In this document: positions 20,386 through 28,018 of the stretch, one piece after another | How the letters are laid out: every line of letters begins with the position of its first letter | How positions within the stretch are numbered: the first letter of the stretch is position 1 | Assembly: GCF_019748365.1 (NCBI RefSeq) | Contig: NZ_JAIEPN010000027.1 | Span: 1 to 64,000 of the forward strand | Origin: Novosphingobium sp. | GTDB taxonomy: Bacteria; Pseudomonadota; Alphaproteobacteria; Sphingomonadales; Sphingomonadaceae | Direction of reading: 5' to 3' | Length of the DNA stretch: 64,000 nucleotides | Notes under the pieces: model-generated | What the model saw: the letters and a program-made list of their open reading frames with translations, nothing else | Told to the model about the DNA's origin: nothing | The model's database searches: none | Made by a program: the position numbers and the translations under genes

Positions 20386-21729
20386 ATGAACGCCTTGGAT
20401 CTCTGGGACATTCACACCGGCAAGCGCTTTCCCTTCGATGCCCGCGCGCCGCGGATCGACAATGGCACGGGGCGCCCCTCGCCGGACCGCTATGTCAGCC
20501 CTGCCTACGCCGCAGAGGAATGGGACAAGGTCTTCGCGAAGTCATGGCTGCTGGCGGGCCCGCTTTCGGACATTCCAGAGCCCGGCGATTTCATGAAGTT
20601 CGACATCGGCCCGGAAAGCTTCCTGGTGGTGCGCGATGAGGATGGCACGGTGAAGGCGCACTACAACGTGTGCCCGCATCGCGGCAGCCAGCTGGTGACG
20701 GCCGATCTGGGCTCTGTCGGCCAGTTCACCTGCCCGTTCCATTCCTGGCAGTTCGCGCTTGATGGCACTTGCACGTCGGTGACCGACAAGGAGACGTTCC
20801 GCCCCGAAGTGCTGTGCCATGGCACCGATCTTTCTTCGGTGCGCTGCGAAGTGGCGGCGGGCTTCGTGTTCATCGCGATGGACCCGGACATCAAGCCGCT
20901 GGAGGATTTCCTCGGCCCGATCCTCGGGCAGCTTGCGCTTTACGAGATCGACCAGATGTACGTCGTCCAGCACCGCCGCTCCGATTGGGGCGCGAACTGG
21001 AAGGGCGGGGTGGATGCCTTTGCCGAGATCTACCACCTCCACGCTGTCCACCCGCAGACGCAGTGCCTGATGGACGACCGCACCCAGATCGATCTGTGGC
21101 CCGGCGGGCTCAGCCGCCAGTTCGTGCCGTTTGCACAGCCCAGCCCGCGCTTCCCCGATCAGGAAAGCGTCAATCCCGGCATCCAGATGATGCTGCGCGA
21201 TGCCGGCATCGATCCCGAAACCTACGAGGGCTCCGCGCGCGAGACCCGTTCAGCGGTGCAGGCGGCCAAGCGCAAGCGGTCTGACGAGCTGGGCCTGCGC
21301 TACGAGCGGTTCTCCGACAGCCAGCTTTCGGATTCGGTGGTCTATTCGGTGTTTCCGAACGTGCAGATCGGCTGTCACCCGGAAGCGGTCTTCCTTCACC
21401 GCTTCATCCCGCATGCCACCGATCCGAACCAGTTTACCTACGATACGATCATCCTCTATCGCCATGTCGATGCGCCGGGCTATTCGGCCCCGGCGTGGAT
21501 GGGAATGGGCGCGGACGTCGATCTTTCGGGCCGCACCCGTCCGGACGTGATCCACACCGGATTGGGCGAGCCGCCATGCCTTGGCGAAGTGCTCGATCAG
21601 GACAGCGACTTGCTGCCCGTGGTGCAGAAGGGCGCGCGTTCGCGCGGTTTCCGGGGGCCGCTGTGGAGCGAGCAGGAAGGGCGCCTCAGGCACTTCCATG
21701 CCGAGCTGGACCGGATGATGGGGGCTTGA
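20386..21729 (+). CDS. Rieske non-heme iron oxygenase alpha subunit (1 of 4)
   Basis: A 447-aa oxygenase. The Rieske cluster is CPHRG...CPFHSW (Cys96, His98, Cys116, His119). The mononuclear iron site is in EIYHLHAVHPQ (His217 and His222). ATG 20386 has GGGG upstream; the longer ORF start lies in the hairpin. No beta-subunit gene follows, so it is likely a homomultimeric alpha-only enzyme fed by a separate ferredoxin, possibly the one at 34534. It adds oxygen to the substrate or demethylates it; which is not visible. It lies behind the TonB receptor. Confidence 0.92.
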   Translation: MNALDLWDIHTGKRFPFDARAPRIDNGTGRPSPDRYVSPAYAAEEWDKVFAKSWLLAGPLSDIPEPGDFMKFDIGPESFLVVRDEDGTVKAHYNVCPHRGSQLVTADLGSVGQFTCPFHSWQFALDGTCTSVTDKETFRPEVLCHGTDLSSVRCEVAAGFVFIAMDPDIKPLEDFLGPILGQLALYEIDQMYVVQHRRSDWGANWKGGVDAFAEIYHLHAVHPQTQCLMDDRTQIDLWPGGLSRQFVPFAQPSPRFPDQESVNPGIQMMLRDAGIDPETYEGSARETRSAVQAAKRKRSDELGLRYERFSDSQLSDSVVYSVFPNVQIGCHPEAVFLHRFIPHATDPNQFTYDTIILYRHVDAPGYSAPAWMGMGADVDLSGRTRPDVIHTGLGEPPCLGEVLDQDSDLLPVVQKGARSRGFRGPLWSEQEGRLRHFHAELDRMMGA

Positions 21730-21753
21730 TCCGCGCCGCCGGTGTGTGCGGCT

Positions 21754-21843
21754 CTGGATCCCCGCCTGCGCGGGGATGACGAGGTTTTGGTAATCCTCAT
21801 TCCCGCTCAACCACTCGTCATTCCCGCGAAGGCGGGAATCCAG
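21754..21843. repeat. Inverted pair of REP-like repeats, mixed variants
   Basis: A C-rich copy (CTGGATCCCCGCCTGCGCGG, 21754-21781) faces a T-containing copy (CGTCATTCCCGCGAAGGCGG, 21816-21843). The two variants form one inverted pair between convergent genes. Confidence 0.8.
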
Positions 21844-21859
21844 AGCGCAATACGCAGCC

Positions 21860-22618
21860 TCAGAACGGGCGGATCGTCAGCCCGTTGTCGATCACCAGCT
21901 CCGCGCCGGTGATATAGCGGCTTTCGTCGCTGGCGAGGAACACGATCAGCGCGGCGACATCCTTGGGATGGCCCGGCGATCCGTGCGGCAGGACGCCATC
22001 CGGAATCTCCTTGGCCTCGCCCGGGCGGCCCTCGGCCTGCTGGACCATCGGCGTTTCGATCGCGCCGGGATGCACCGAGTTGCAGCGGATCTTGTAGCCC
22101 TTGACCTGCGCCATGACCGCGACCGACTTTGTCATCGAGCGGACCGCGCCCTTGGCGGCGGAATAGGCGAAGAAGATCGGATAGCCCAAGAGCGCGCCGA
22201 CCGAGGACATGTTGATGATCGAGCCGCCGCCGCTCTTGTTCATCAGCGGAATCGCGTGCTTCATGCCGAGGTAGACGCCGTCGATCATGATCGAATTGAC
22301 CCAGCGGAACTTGTCGAGGCTGGTGTCTTCCACATCGGCATTGAGCACAACGCCGGCGTTGTTCACCAGCACGTGGAGGCCGCCGAACTTTTCCTCAATC
22401 GCGGCATAGGCGGCGATCCACTGGGCTTCGTCTGCCACATCGAGAGCGAGCGCGATGGCATTGGCGCCGATCCTGTCCGCAACCGCCTGCGCAGCGGCGA
22501 TGTTCACGTCGGTAACGACGACCTTGGCGCCTTCGGCGGCGAGCGCCTCGCAGTCTGCGGCGCCCAGTCCCGATCCGCCGCCGGTAACCAGCGCCACCTT
22601 GCCTTCAAGCCGGCCCAT
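21860..22618 (-). CDS. SDR family oxidoreductase
   Basis: A 252-aa classical short-chain dehydrogenase. It has the NAD(P) motif VTGGGSGLG (11-19), NNAG (86-89), the catalytic Ser near 139 and YSAAK (Tyr152, Lys156). Asp38 after the second strand suggests NAD preference. It begins with AGGAGAG at good spacing. It is the second gene of a two-SDR leftward operon. It probably oxidises a ring or side-chain hydroxyl produced by an oxygenase. Confidence 0.88.
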   Translation of the reverse strand: MGRLEGKVALVTGGGSGLGAADCEALAAEGAKVVVTDVNIAAAQAVADRIGANAIALALDVADEAQWIAAYAAIEEKFGGLHVLVNNAGVVLNADVEDTSLDKFRWVNSIMIDGVYLGMKHAIPLMNKSGGGSIINMSSVGALLGYPIFFAYSAAKGAVRSMTKSVAVMAQVKGYKIRCNSVHPGAIETPMVQQAEGRPGEAKEIPDGVLPHGSPGHPKDVAALIVFLASDESRYITGAELVIDNGLTIRPF

Positions 22619-22648
22619 ATTCGCTCTCCTGTTTTGGTGCGGGCGGTC

Positions 22649-23584
22649 TCAGGCCGCGCCGTCTTCCGAGAAATAGTCCGGCATCCCCGCGGGCCAGATC
22701 ACGCCCCACTGCGCCTGCCCGCCGTCGATGATCATGAGATCGCCGTTGATGAAGCGGCCGGCCGGGCTGGCGAGATAGGCGATGGCCTCCGCCACATCCC
22801 AGGCATTGCCGCGCATCTTCAGCGGGTTGGCCTTGTGGAAGCGGGCGAGCGCTTCTTCGGGATACATGCGGAAGCCCTCGGTCTCGATCACGCCGGGGCC
22901 GATGCAGTTGACGCGGATATTGTGCGGCGCCCATTCGGTGGCGACCGTCTTCGAAAGGTAGATCACCCCGGCCCGCGCGGCGCAGGTGTGCGCGGCTTGC
23001 GGCATGCCGCGCTCGACATTGGCGACGATGTTGATGACATGGCCCGGCTTGCCATCCGCGCGCCAGCGCTTCGCGGCTTCCTGCATCATCCACCAGGTGC
23101 CGTTCAAGTTAGTGTCGATCACCGCGAGCCAGCCCTTGCGGCTGAAATCGATCGCATCCTGCGGGAACTGGCCGCCGGCATTGTTGACGAGCGTATCGAG
23201 CCCGCCGAAGTGATCATGAACTGCGCCGATCATCGCCTCGACCGCTTCGGGATCGCGGATGTTCGCCTCGATGAAGAGGATCTCGCGCCCGGTTTCCTCG
23301 CGGATCAGGTCTGCCGTGCCATCGAGCTTCTCGCGCGTGCGGCCGCAGATCGCGACGTTGGCACCTAGCTTGGCGGCGAGGAACGCCGCGGCCTTGCCCA
23401 TGCCGCTGCCCGCGCCTGAAATGAGGATGGTGTGCCCGGCAAGCAGGTCTTCGCGGAAGATCGTCGCTTGCGTGCGCAGTGCCTCGTCATCAAGGCCGCG
23501 CTTGGGCCGGCCGGGATCGCCGGGTTCGGGACGGAAGATGCGCGGGGTATGGATATCGGGCGCGTTCAACGGTTCATCCCCCAT
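22649..23584 (-). CDS. SDR family protein, 2,4-dienoyl/enoyl-CoA reductase-like
   Basis: A 311-aa SDR with a 50-residue N-terminal extension. The cofactor motif SGAGSGMGKA (56-65) and NNAGGQFPQDAIDF (134-147) resemble peroxisomal 2,4-dienoyl-CoA and trans-2-enoyl-CoA reductases. The usual YxxxK is not present: the aligned residues read TCAAR (Thr200, Arg204) in AAHTCAARAGV. Dienoyl-CoA reductases also lack the canonical Tyr, which supports a CoA-thioester substrate over an alcohol. First gene of the two-SDR operon, with palindrome site C 39 bp upstream. Confidence 0.8.
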   Translation of the reverse strand: MGDEPLNAPDIHTPRIFRPEPGDPGRPKRGLDDEALRTQATIFREDLLAGHTILISGAGSGMGKAAAFLAAKLGANVAICGRTREKLDGTADLIREETGREILFIEANIRDPEAVEAMIGAVHDHFGGLDTLVNNAGGQFPQDAIDFSRKGWLAVIDTNLNGTWWMMQEAAKRWRADGKPGHVINIVANVERGMPQAAHTCAARAGVIYLSKTVATEWAPHNIRVNCIGPGVIETEGFRMYPEEALARFHKANPLKMRGNAWDVAEAIAYLASPAGRFINGDLMIIDGGQAQWGVIWPAGMPDYFSEDGAA

Positions 23585-23622
23585 TCGTTCGTTCCCGCAT
23601 AGCTAGAACACCCGCAAGGAAA

Positions 23623-23640
23623 AAACAAACAGGTTTGATT
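23623..23640. promoter_or_regulatory. Operator-like palindrome, site C
   Basis: AAACAAACAGGTTTGATT fits the shared consensus with two mismatches. Inside it CAAACAGGTTTG is a perfect 10-base palindrome around AG. It is 39 bp upstream of the SDR operon start and 86 bp beyond the tetR stop. Confidence 0.58.
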
Positions 23641-23725
23641 TTGATTTGTGCCTCCGGGGCTCGATTCGCGCAAGGCACGCGGGGACTTGGAGCGGTTTCC
23701 GGGGGCTGTCCTAAACGGTGCGCGA

Positions 23726-24385
23726 TCAGCCCTTTGCAGCCGGTGCGAGCGCGCGGATCTGCTCTTCGAGATGGCGGAGCATCGGCTCGACCTGCGCCGG
23801 TTCCATGCCGCCCGTCTGCAGCGAGATCGCCATGCCTTCGAGGATCGTCTGCGAGAGCGTCATCGCCAGCGCAAAGTTGGGCGAGCCGAGCCATTCGGGG
23901 AACAGCGCTTCGGCCTGCGCGTTGAACTTCTCTCGGAACTCGTCCTGCAAGGGCGAGAGGATCGAGGCGAGATCGGCATCGGTGCGAGCGGCGACGGCGA
24001 GCTCGTGAAAGGCGATGAACGCGGGCTTCTGCAGCTGGCGCCAGTAGGTTTCAACGAGATCGGTGACTTCGTGCTCGGGGCGGTCCGCAGCGCGGCGGAA
24101 GGCGCGCAGGCGCTTTTCGTGGAGTTCGGTGATCGCCGCCTTGATCAGCGCCGAACCGTTCTCGAAATGGTGGACCATCGCCCCGCGCGAAAGGCCAGCT
24201 TCTTCGGCGACCTTGGGCGTGGTCGTGTTGGCATAGCCGTACTTGACGAGGCAGCGCACCGTTGCATCGATCAGGCGGGCACGGGTCTGTGCGGCCTTGG
24301 CGGCCTGCAAAGTGCGCGTGCGATCGGCTACCGGGCGAGCGGGCCGAGGGGCGGGCCGTGCCGCCCGCGTACGTGATAGAGCCAT
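23726..24385 (-). CDS. TetR/AcrR family regulator, candidate master regulator
   Basis: A 219-aa regulator. A basic N-terminal tail (RAARPAPRPARP) precedes the helix-turn-helix (ARLIDATVRCLVKYGYANTT, EEAGLSRGAMVHHFENGSAL, about 36-85). The C-terminal domain FREKFNAQAEALFPEW resembles regulators of fatty-acid or aromatic CoA genes. It lies between the SDR operon and the divergent acyl-CoA ligase, with inverted repeats on the ligase side. It is the only regulator gene inside the region that carries the five-site operator family, so it is the best candidate to bind them; the ligand may be a CoA thioester. Confidence 0.87.
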   Translation of the reverse strand: MALSRTRAARPAPRPARPVADRTRTLQAAKAAQTRARLIDATVRCLVKYGYANTTTPKVAEEAGLSRGAMVHHFENGSALIKAAITELHEKRLRAFRRAADRPEHEVTDLVETYWRQLQKPAFIAFHELAVAARTDADLASILSPLQDEFREKFNAQAEALFPEWLGSPNFALAMTLSQTILEGMAISLQTGGMEPAQVEPMLRHLEEQIRALAPAAKG

Positions 24386-24431
24386 GCGTTGCTACTTGCC
24401 TGAACCGATGCGCACCCCTTCCGGCACGCCT

Positions 24432-24457
24432 TGAAAAACAGCCTTAATGTGTTTTCA
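24432..24457. promoter_or_regulatory. Imperfect inverted repeat upstream of tetR
   Basis: TGAAAA and TTTTCA flank a 14-nt centre containing ACA and TGT-like bases. The shape resembles the perfect repeat at 24605 (GAAAAAGACA arms). It is 47 bp upstream of the tetR start, so it could be the autoregulatory site. Evidence is weak. Confidence 0.4.
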
Positions 24458-24604
24458 TGCCGCGTAAAACCGCCGCTTTGACCGCATCGGGGACAAGTGT
24501 CCCGACGCGGATCTTGGCGGCTCCTTTCGGATGGCACGACGCACATCGAATCAATCGCGCGGCCCTTGCCTGCCGCACACATCAAAGAGGTAGCGCATCG
24601 CGCG

Positions 24605-24632
24605 GAAAAAGACAGATATGATTGTCTTTTTC
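24605..24632. promoter_or_regulatory. Perfect 10-bp-arm inverted repeat upstream of the acyl-CoA ligase
   Basis: GAAAAAGACA and TGTCTTTTTC are exact reverse complements around the 8-nt spacer GATATGAT. It lies 59 bp before the ligase start, in the 305-bp divergent gap 24386-24690 with the tetR gene. It is likely a regulator binding site; a TetR-family dimer is the natural candidate. The gap contains no visible gene. Confidence 0.68.
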
Positions 24633-24690
24633 AGCATCCGGTGTATCTCCGGGCCAAGACCAATAAGAGGCCCGCGGGGCCGGGGGATGC

Positions 24691-26343
24691 ATGACCGACG
24701 CGCAGCCATTCGCCACTGCACCTGTGCTCACGATGGGCGGCATGATCCGCGCTTCGGCGCAATCCTTTGCCGCGCGCGAGGCGGTGGTTTTCCCCGACCG
24801 GCGGATCAGCTACGCCGAGCTTGATGCTGCGGCGAGACGCTGGGCTGCGGCGCTCATCGCACTCGGCGTGCAGCCCGGCCAGCATGTCGGCCTGTTCATG
24901 CCGACATGTCCGCAGTTCATCGAGGCGTTCTACGGCATTGCCATGGCGGGCGCGGTCGCGGTGCCGATCAATGCGCGATACCAGTCGCATGAGCTTGCCT
25001 ATCTCGTGCGCGACGCCGATCTGGTCGTGCTGGTGACGGCTGGCGAGGTTGCCGAGGGCCTCGATTACCGCGACCGCGTGCGCGCTGCGCTGCCGGCGCT
25101 GGCGGATGCTGGCGGTGTGTGGGGCCTCAGCCTCGACGAGGCGCCGATGCTCCGCACGATCATCTCGCTCGATGCCGAGGGCGCGGACGGGATGCTGGCG
25201 GTGGACGAAGCGCTGGCGATGGGCGAGGGGACGGACGGCGGTCTGATCGACCGGCGGATCGACGACGTCGATCCCGAAGACATCGCCATGATCCTCTACA
25301 CCAGCGGGACGACCGCGAACCCCAAGGGTGCGCTCATTTCGCACCGCGCGCAGGTCGGCAACAGCCGCAATCTGGGCAAGCGCTACCTCTGCACGGCGGA
25401 CGACAAGGTGTGGTCGCCGCTGCCAATCTTCCACATCGCGGGCATCCTGCCGATGACGATGATCCTCGATCTGGGTGGGGTCTATATGACCGTGCCGCAT
25501 TTCGAGGCAGGGCAGGCGCTCGCCATGCTGGGCGCAGAAGGCGCGACGATTGCGTACCCCAGCTTCGTCACGATCATGCAGGACCTGATCAATCACCCCA
25601 CGTTCAAGACCACCGATCTTTCGAAGCTGCGCGTGATGAATTCGAACTTCGCAGTGCAGCCGGCGTGGATCAAGGACGCGGTGGTCGCCGCGATGCCGCA
25701 CACGATCCAGGTGGGCACCTATGGCCTGACCGAGGCGGCGGGGACGGTTTCGACGAGCCGGCTGGATGACAGCTTCGAGGTGCGCACCGGGCGCTGCGGC
25801 TTCCCGCTCGAAGACTGGGAAATGCGAATCGTCGATCCCGAGACCGGGCGTGAGTGCGGCGCGGATGAGCGCGGCGAGATCGTGCTGCGCGGGCCGCATA
25901 TGCTCAAGGGCTATTACAACGCGCCCGAAAAGACCGCCGAGGCGATCCGCGATGGCTGGTTCTACACCGGCGATATCGGGACGGTGGATGCGAACGGCAA
26001 CGTGATGTTCCACGGCCGCACCAAGGACATGCTCAAGGTCGGCGGCGAGAATGTCGCGGCGGCGGAAATCGAGGCCATGCTGCAGACGCATCCGGCGGTG
26101 AAGCTGGCGCAAGTCGTCGGCATTCCCGATGACCGCTATGTCGAAGTGGCGGCGGCGTTTGTGGAACTGGCGGAAGGCTCTTCAGCCGACGAGGCGGAGC
26201 TGATCGCGCATTGCAAGGGCAAGCTCGCGGGCTTCAAGATTCCGCGCCATGTGCGGGTGGTGAGCGAGTGGCCGATGTCGACTTCGAAGATCCAGAAGTT
26301 CAAGCTGCGCGGTGAGCTGATCGAGGAACTGGGGCTGGGGTGA
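24691..26343 (+). CDS. AMP-dependent acyl-CoA ligase
   Basis: A 550-aa ANL-superfamily enzyme. Visible motifs are the phosphate-binding loop LYTSGTTANPKGA (about 204-216), the adenylate motif YGLTEAAG, YTGDIG, and the hinge GRTKDMLKVGGENV. The C-terminal Lys region is MSTSKIQKFKLR. It activates a carboxylic acid to its CoA thioester; the substrate class (aryl, fatty or polycyclic acid) cannot be fixed by eye, though FadD3-type enzymes look similar. It is divergent from tetR with a perfect operator-like repeat upstream. Confidence 0.92.
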   Translation: MTDAQPFATAPVLTMGGMIRASAQSFAAREAVVFPDRRISYAELDAAARRWAAALIALGVQPGQHVGLFMPTCPQFIEAFYGIAMAGAVAVPINARYQSHELAYLVRDADLVVLVTAGEVAEGLDYRDRVRAALPALADAGGVWGLSLDEAPMLRTIISLDAEGADGMLAVDEALAMGEGTDGGLIDRRIDDVDPEDIAMILYTSGTTANPKGALISHRAQVGNSRNLGKRYLCTADDKVWSPLPIFHIAGILPMTMILDLGGVYMTVPHFEAGQALAMLGAEGATIAYPSFVTIMQDLINHPTFKTTDLSKLRVMNSNFAVQPAWIKDAVVAAMPHTIQVGTYGLTEAAGTVSTSRLDDSFEVRTGRCGFPLEDWEMRIVDPETGRECGADERGEIVLRGPHMLKGYYNAPEKTAEAIRDGWFYTGDIGTVDANGNVMFHGRTKDMLKVGGENVAAAEIEAMLQTHPAVKLAQVVGIPDDRYVEVAAAFVELAEGSSADEAELIAHCKGKLAGFKIPRHVRVVSEWPMSTSKIQKFKLRGELIEELGLG

Positions 26344-26361
26344 GCGTTGTGTACTGCCGCT

Positions 26362-26451
26362 CTGGATCCCCGCCTTCGCGGGGATGACGAGGGTGGGGTA
26401 CTCCACACTCGACGCCTAAACTTCGTCATTCCCGCGAAGGCGGGAATCCAG
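26362..26451. repeat. Inverted pair of REP-like repeats, mixed variants
   Basis: A C-rich copy at 26362-26389 faces a T-containing copy at 26424-26451. This is the same arrangement and variant pairing as at 21754, between the convergent ligase and thiolase genes. Confidence 0.8.
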
Positions 26452-26505
26452 AGCGTTTAGCGCGACGCTCCGGACTTCCTTGGTACGCCCGCAATGAAGC
26501 GGGCC

Positions 26506-27657
26506 TCAAACCGTCTCGGCATTCCCGAAGATCACCGTCGCCTGCGCCGATAGCGTGCCGCCGTTGCCGTGTGCCAGCGCGGTCTGAGCGCCCGCGATCT
26601 GGTTCGCCGCCGTCCCGCGCATCTGGCGCACGGCTTCGACCATCGCGAACATGCCGTACATGCCCGGGTGGCAGCACGAGAGGCCGCCGCCGTTGGTGTT
26701 GACCGGCAGCGAGCCGCACGGCGAAATCGCCCCGCTCGCGACGAACTGACCGCCTTCGCCCTTGGCGCAGAAGCCGAGGTCTTCGAGGAACAGGATCGTG
26801 TTGATGGTGAAGGCGTCGTAGAGCTGCACGGTGTCGATCTGGCCGGGCGTGAGGCCGGCCATCGCCATCGCGCGCGGGCCGGATTCGGCAGCGGCGGTGA
26901 CGGTGATGTCGTCCGCCTGCGTGACCGAGTTGTACCACGTGGCAGCGGCGGCACCGAGGATCGGGACGAGAGGCTGCGGGCCATCTTTCGCGCGGGGCGT
27001 GCGGGTGAGCACCATGGCGGCGGCGCCGTCCGTCACGAGGCAGCAATCGCGCGCGCGGATCGGGCTGCTGATCAGGCGCGAGGCGATCACGTCCTCGATG
27101 GTCAGCGGGCCCTTGGCAAAGGCTTCAGGGTTGGTGTTTGCCCAGAGCCGCGCGGCAACCGCGACGCTCGCCAGTTCCTCGCGCGTGGTGCCGTACTGGT
27201 GCATGTGGCGCGCGGCGGCGAGCGCGTAGAACGAGAGCGGGTACATCGGATGGTAGGGCGCGTCCCAACGGTCGGGCCGCGCGGGGGTGGAGAGCTTGCC
27301 GCCGCTGGAGCGCTGGTTGGCGCCATATGCAATCACGGCGCAATCGAGATACCCGGCATCGAGCATCATGCAGGCGGTGACGAGGTGGCTCATGAACGAG
27401 GCCCCGCCGGCGCGGTTGTTGTCGGTGAAGCGCGGGTGCAGGCCGAGATATTGCGCGAGGCTGAGGCCGGCGAAGAGATCGTCGGGCAAGGCGATGAACA
27501 GGCCATCGACTTCCGCCAGATTGATCGCGGCATCGGCGAGCGCAAGCTGCACCGCCTTGCCTGCCATCTCGATGGTCGAATGGCCGGGCATTTCGCCGAC
27601 GCCGAACGTGGCAGCACCAGCAACCGCAACGCGGCCGCGCGGGAAGGTGTCACCCAT
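26506..27657 (-). CDS. SCPx-type thiolase-like protein lacking the nucleophilic Cys
   Basis: A 383-aa thiolase-superfamily protein. Where thiolases carry the acyl-accepting Cys (NNNCATGS in SCPx) it reads NNRAGGAS, so Cys is replaced by Ala. The His loop (CCHPGMYGMF) and the end motif AHGNGGTLSAQ are kept. Cys-less members such as Ltp2 act with a DUF35 partner as aldolases that remove a side chain by retro-aldol cleavage; a DUF35 gene is directly upstream. I infer aldolase-like or transferase activity, not classical thiolysis. ATG 27657 overlaps the DUF35 gene by 8 bp. Confidence 0.85.
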   Translation of the reverse strand: MGDTFPRGRVAVAGAATFGVGEMPGHSTIEMAGKAVQLALADAAINLAEVDGLFIALPDDLFAGLSLAQYLGLHPRFTDNNRAGGASFMSHLVTACMMLDAGYLDCAVIAYGANQRSSGGKLSTPARPDRWDAPYHPMYPLSFYALAAARHMHQYGTTREELASVAVAARLWANTNPEAFAKGPLTIEDVIASRLISSPIRARDCCLVTDGAAAMVLTRTPRAKDGPQPLVPILGAAAATWYNSVTQADDITVTAAAESGPRAMAMAGLTPGQIDTVQLYDAFTINTILFLEDLGFCAKGEGGQFVASGAISPCGSLPVNTNGGGLSCCHPGMYGMFAMVEAVRQMRGTAANQIAGAQTALAHGNGGTLSAQATVIFGNAETV

Positions 27658-28018
27658 CGGCCTGCTCCACCGGATCGAAGACAATGATGGGGGTTTCCCC
27701 TGCGATGATCCGCGCCTTGACGGCCATGCCGATGTGCAGCGTCTCGGGCGTCACGCCTTCGACGCAGCCCATCATCCGCGCGCCTTCGGCAAGATCGACG
27801 AGCACGACATTGTAGGGCGGCTCGGGCGGTTTGCGCTGGATCCAGGTGGCGGAATAGACCGTGCCGAGGCCCGAGGCTTCAACCCATTCAAGCTCCGCAC
27901 CGGTGCCGGGCGCGAAAGCGCGCGGGGGGAAGACGGCTGCTCCGCCGCCCAGGGGCTGCTGGATCAGGAAGCGGCCCTCGGCAAGGGCGGCATCCCATTC
28001 GGCGCCGGGGCCGCTCAC
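27650..28018 (-). CDS. DUF35 / OB-fold protein, partner of the thiolase-like gene
   Basis: A 122-aa DUF35 protein. It keeps the VFPPR motif (about 29-33) and the OB-fold part ending GMAVKARIIAGETPIIVF. The zinc-ribbon cysteines expected on either side of FPPR are absent: LIQQPLGGG and AFAPGTGAEL take their places. In ChsH2-Ltp2-type complexes the DUF35 subunit supports the aldolase and holds the CoA ester. Start and stop both overlap neighbours (ATGA with the CoA-transferase, 8 bp with the thiolase), so the three are strongly coupled. Confidence 0.82.
   Translation of the reverse strand: MSGPGAEWDAALAEGRFLIQQPLGGGAAVFPPRAFAPGTGAELEWVEASGLGTVYSATWIQRKPPEPPYNVVLVDLAEGARMMGCVEGVTPETLHIGMAVKARIIAGETPIIVFDPVEQADG

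Noticed and set aside
24605-24632. Rho-independent terminator
   Set aside because: The arms are A/T-rich with a T run inside the arm, but the position just upstream of a gene start, with no gene ending there, fits an operator better.
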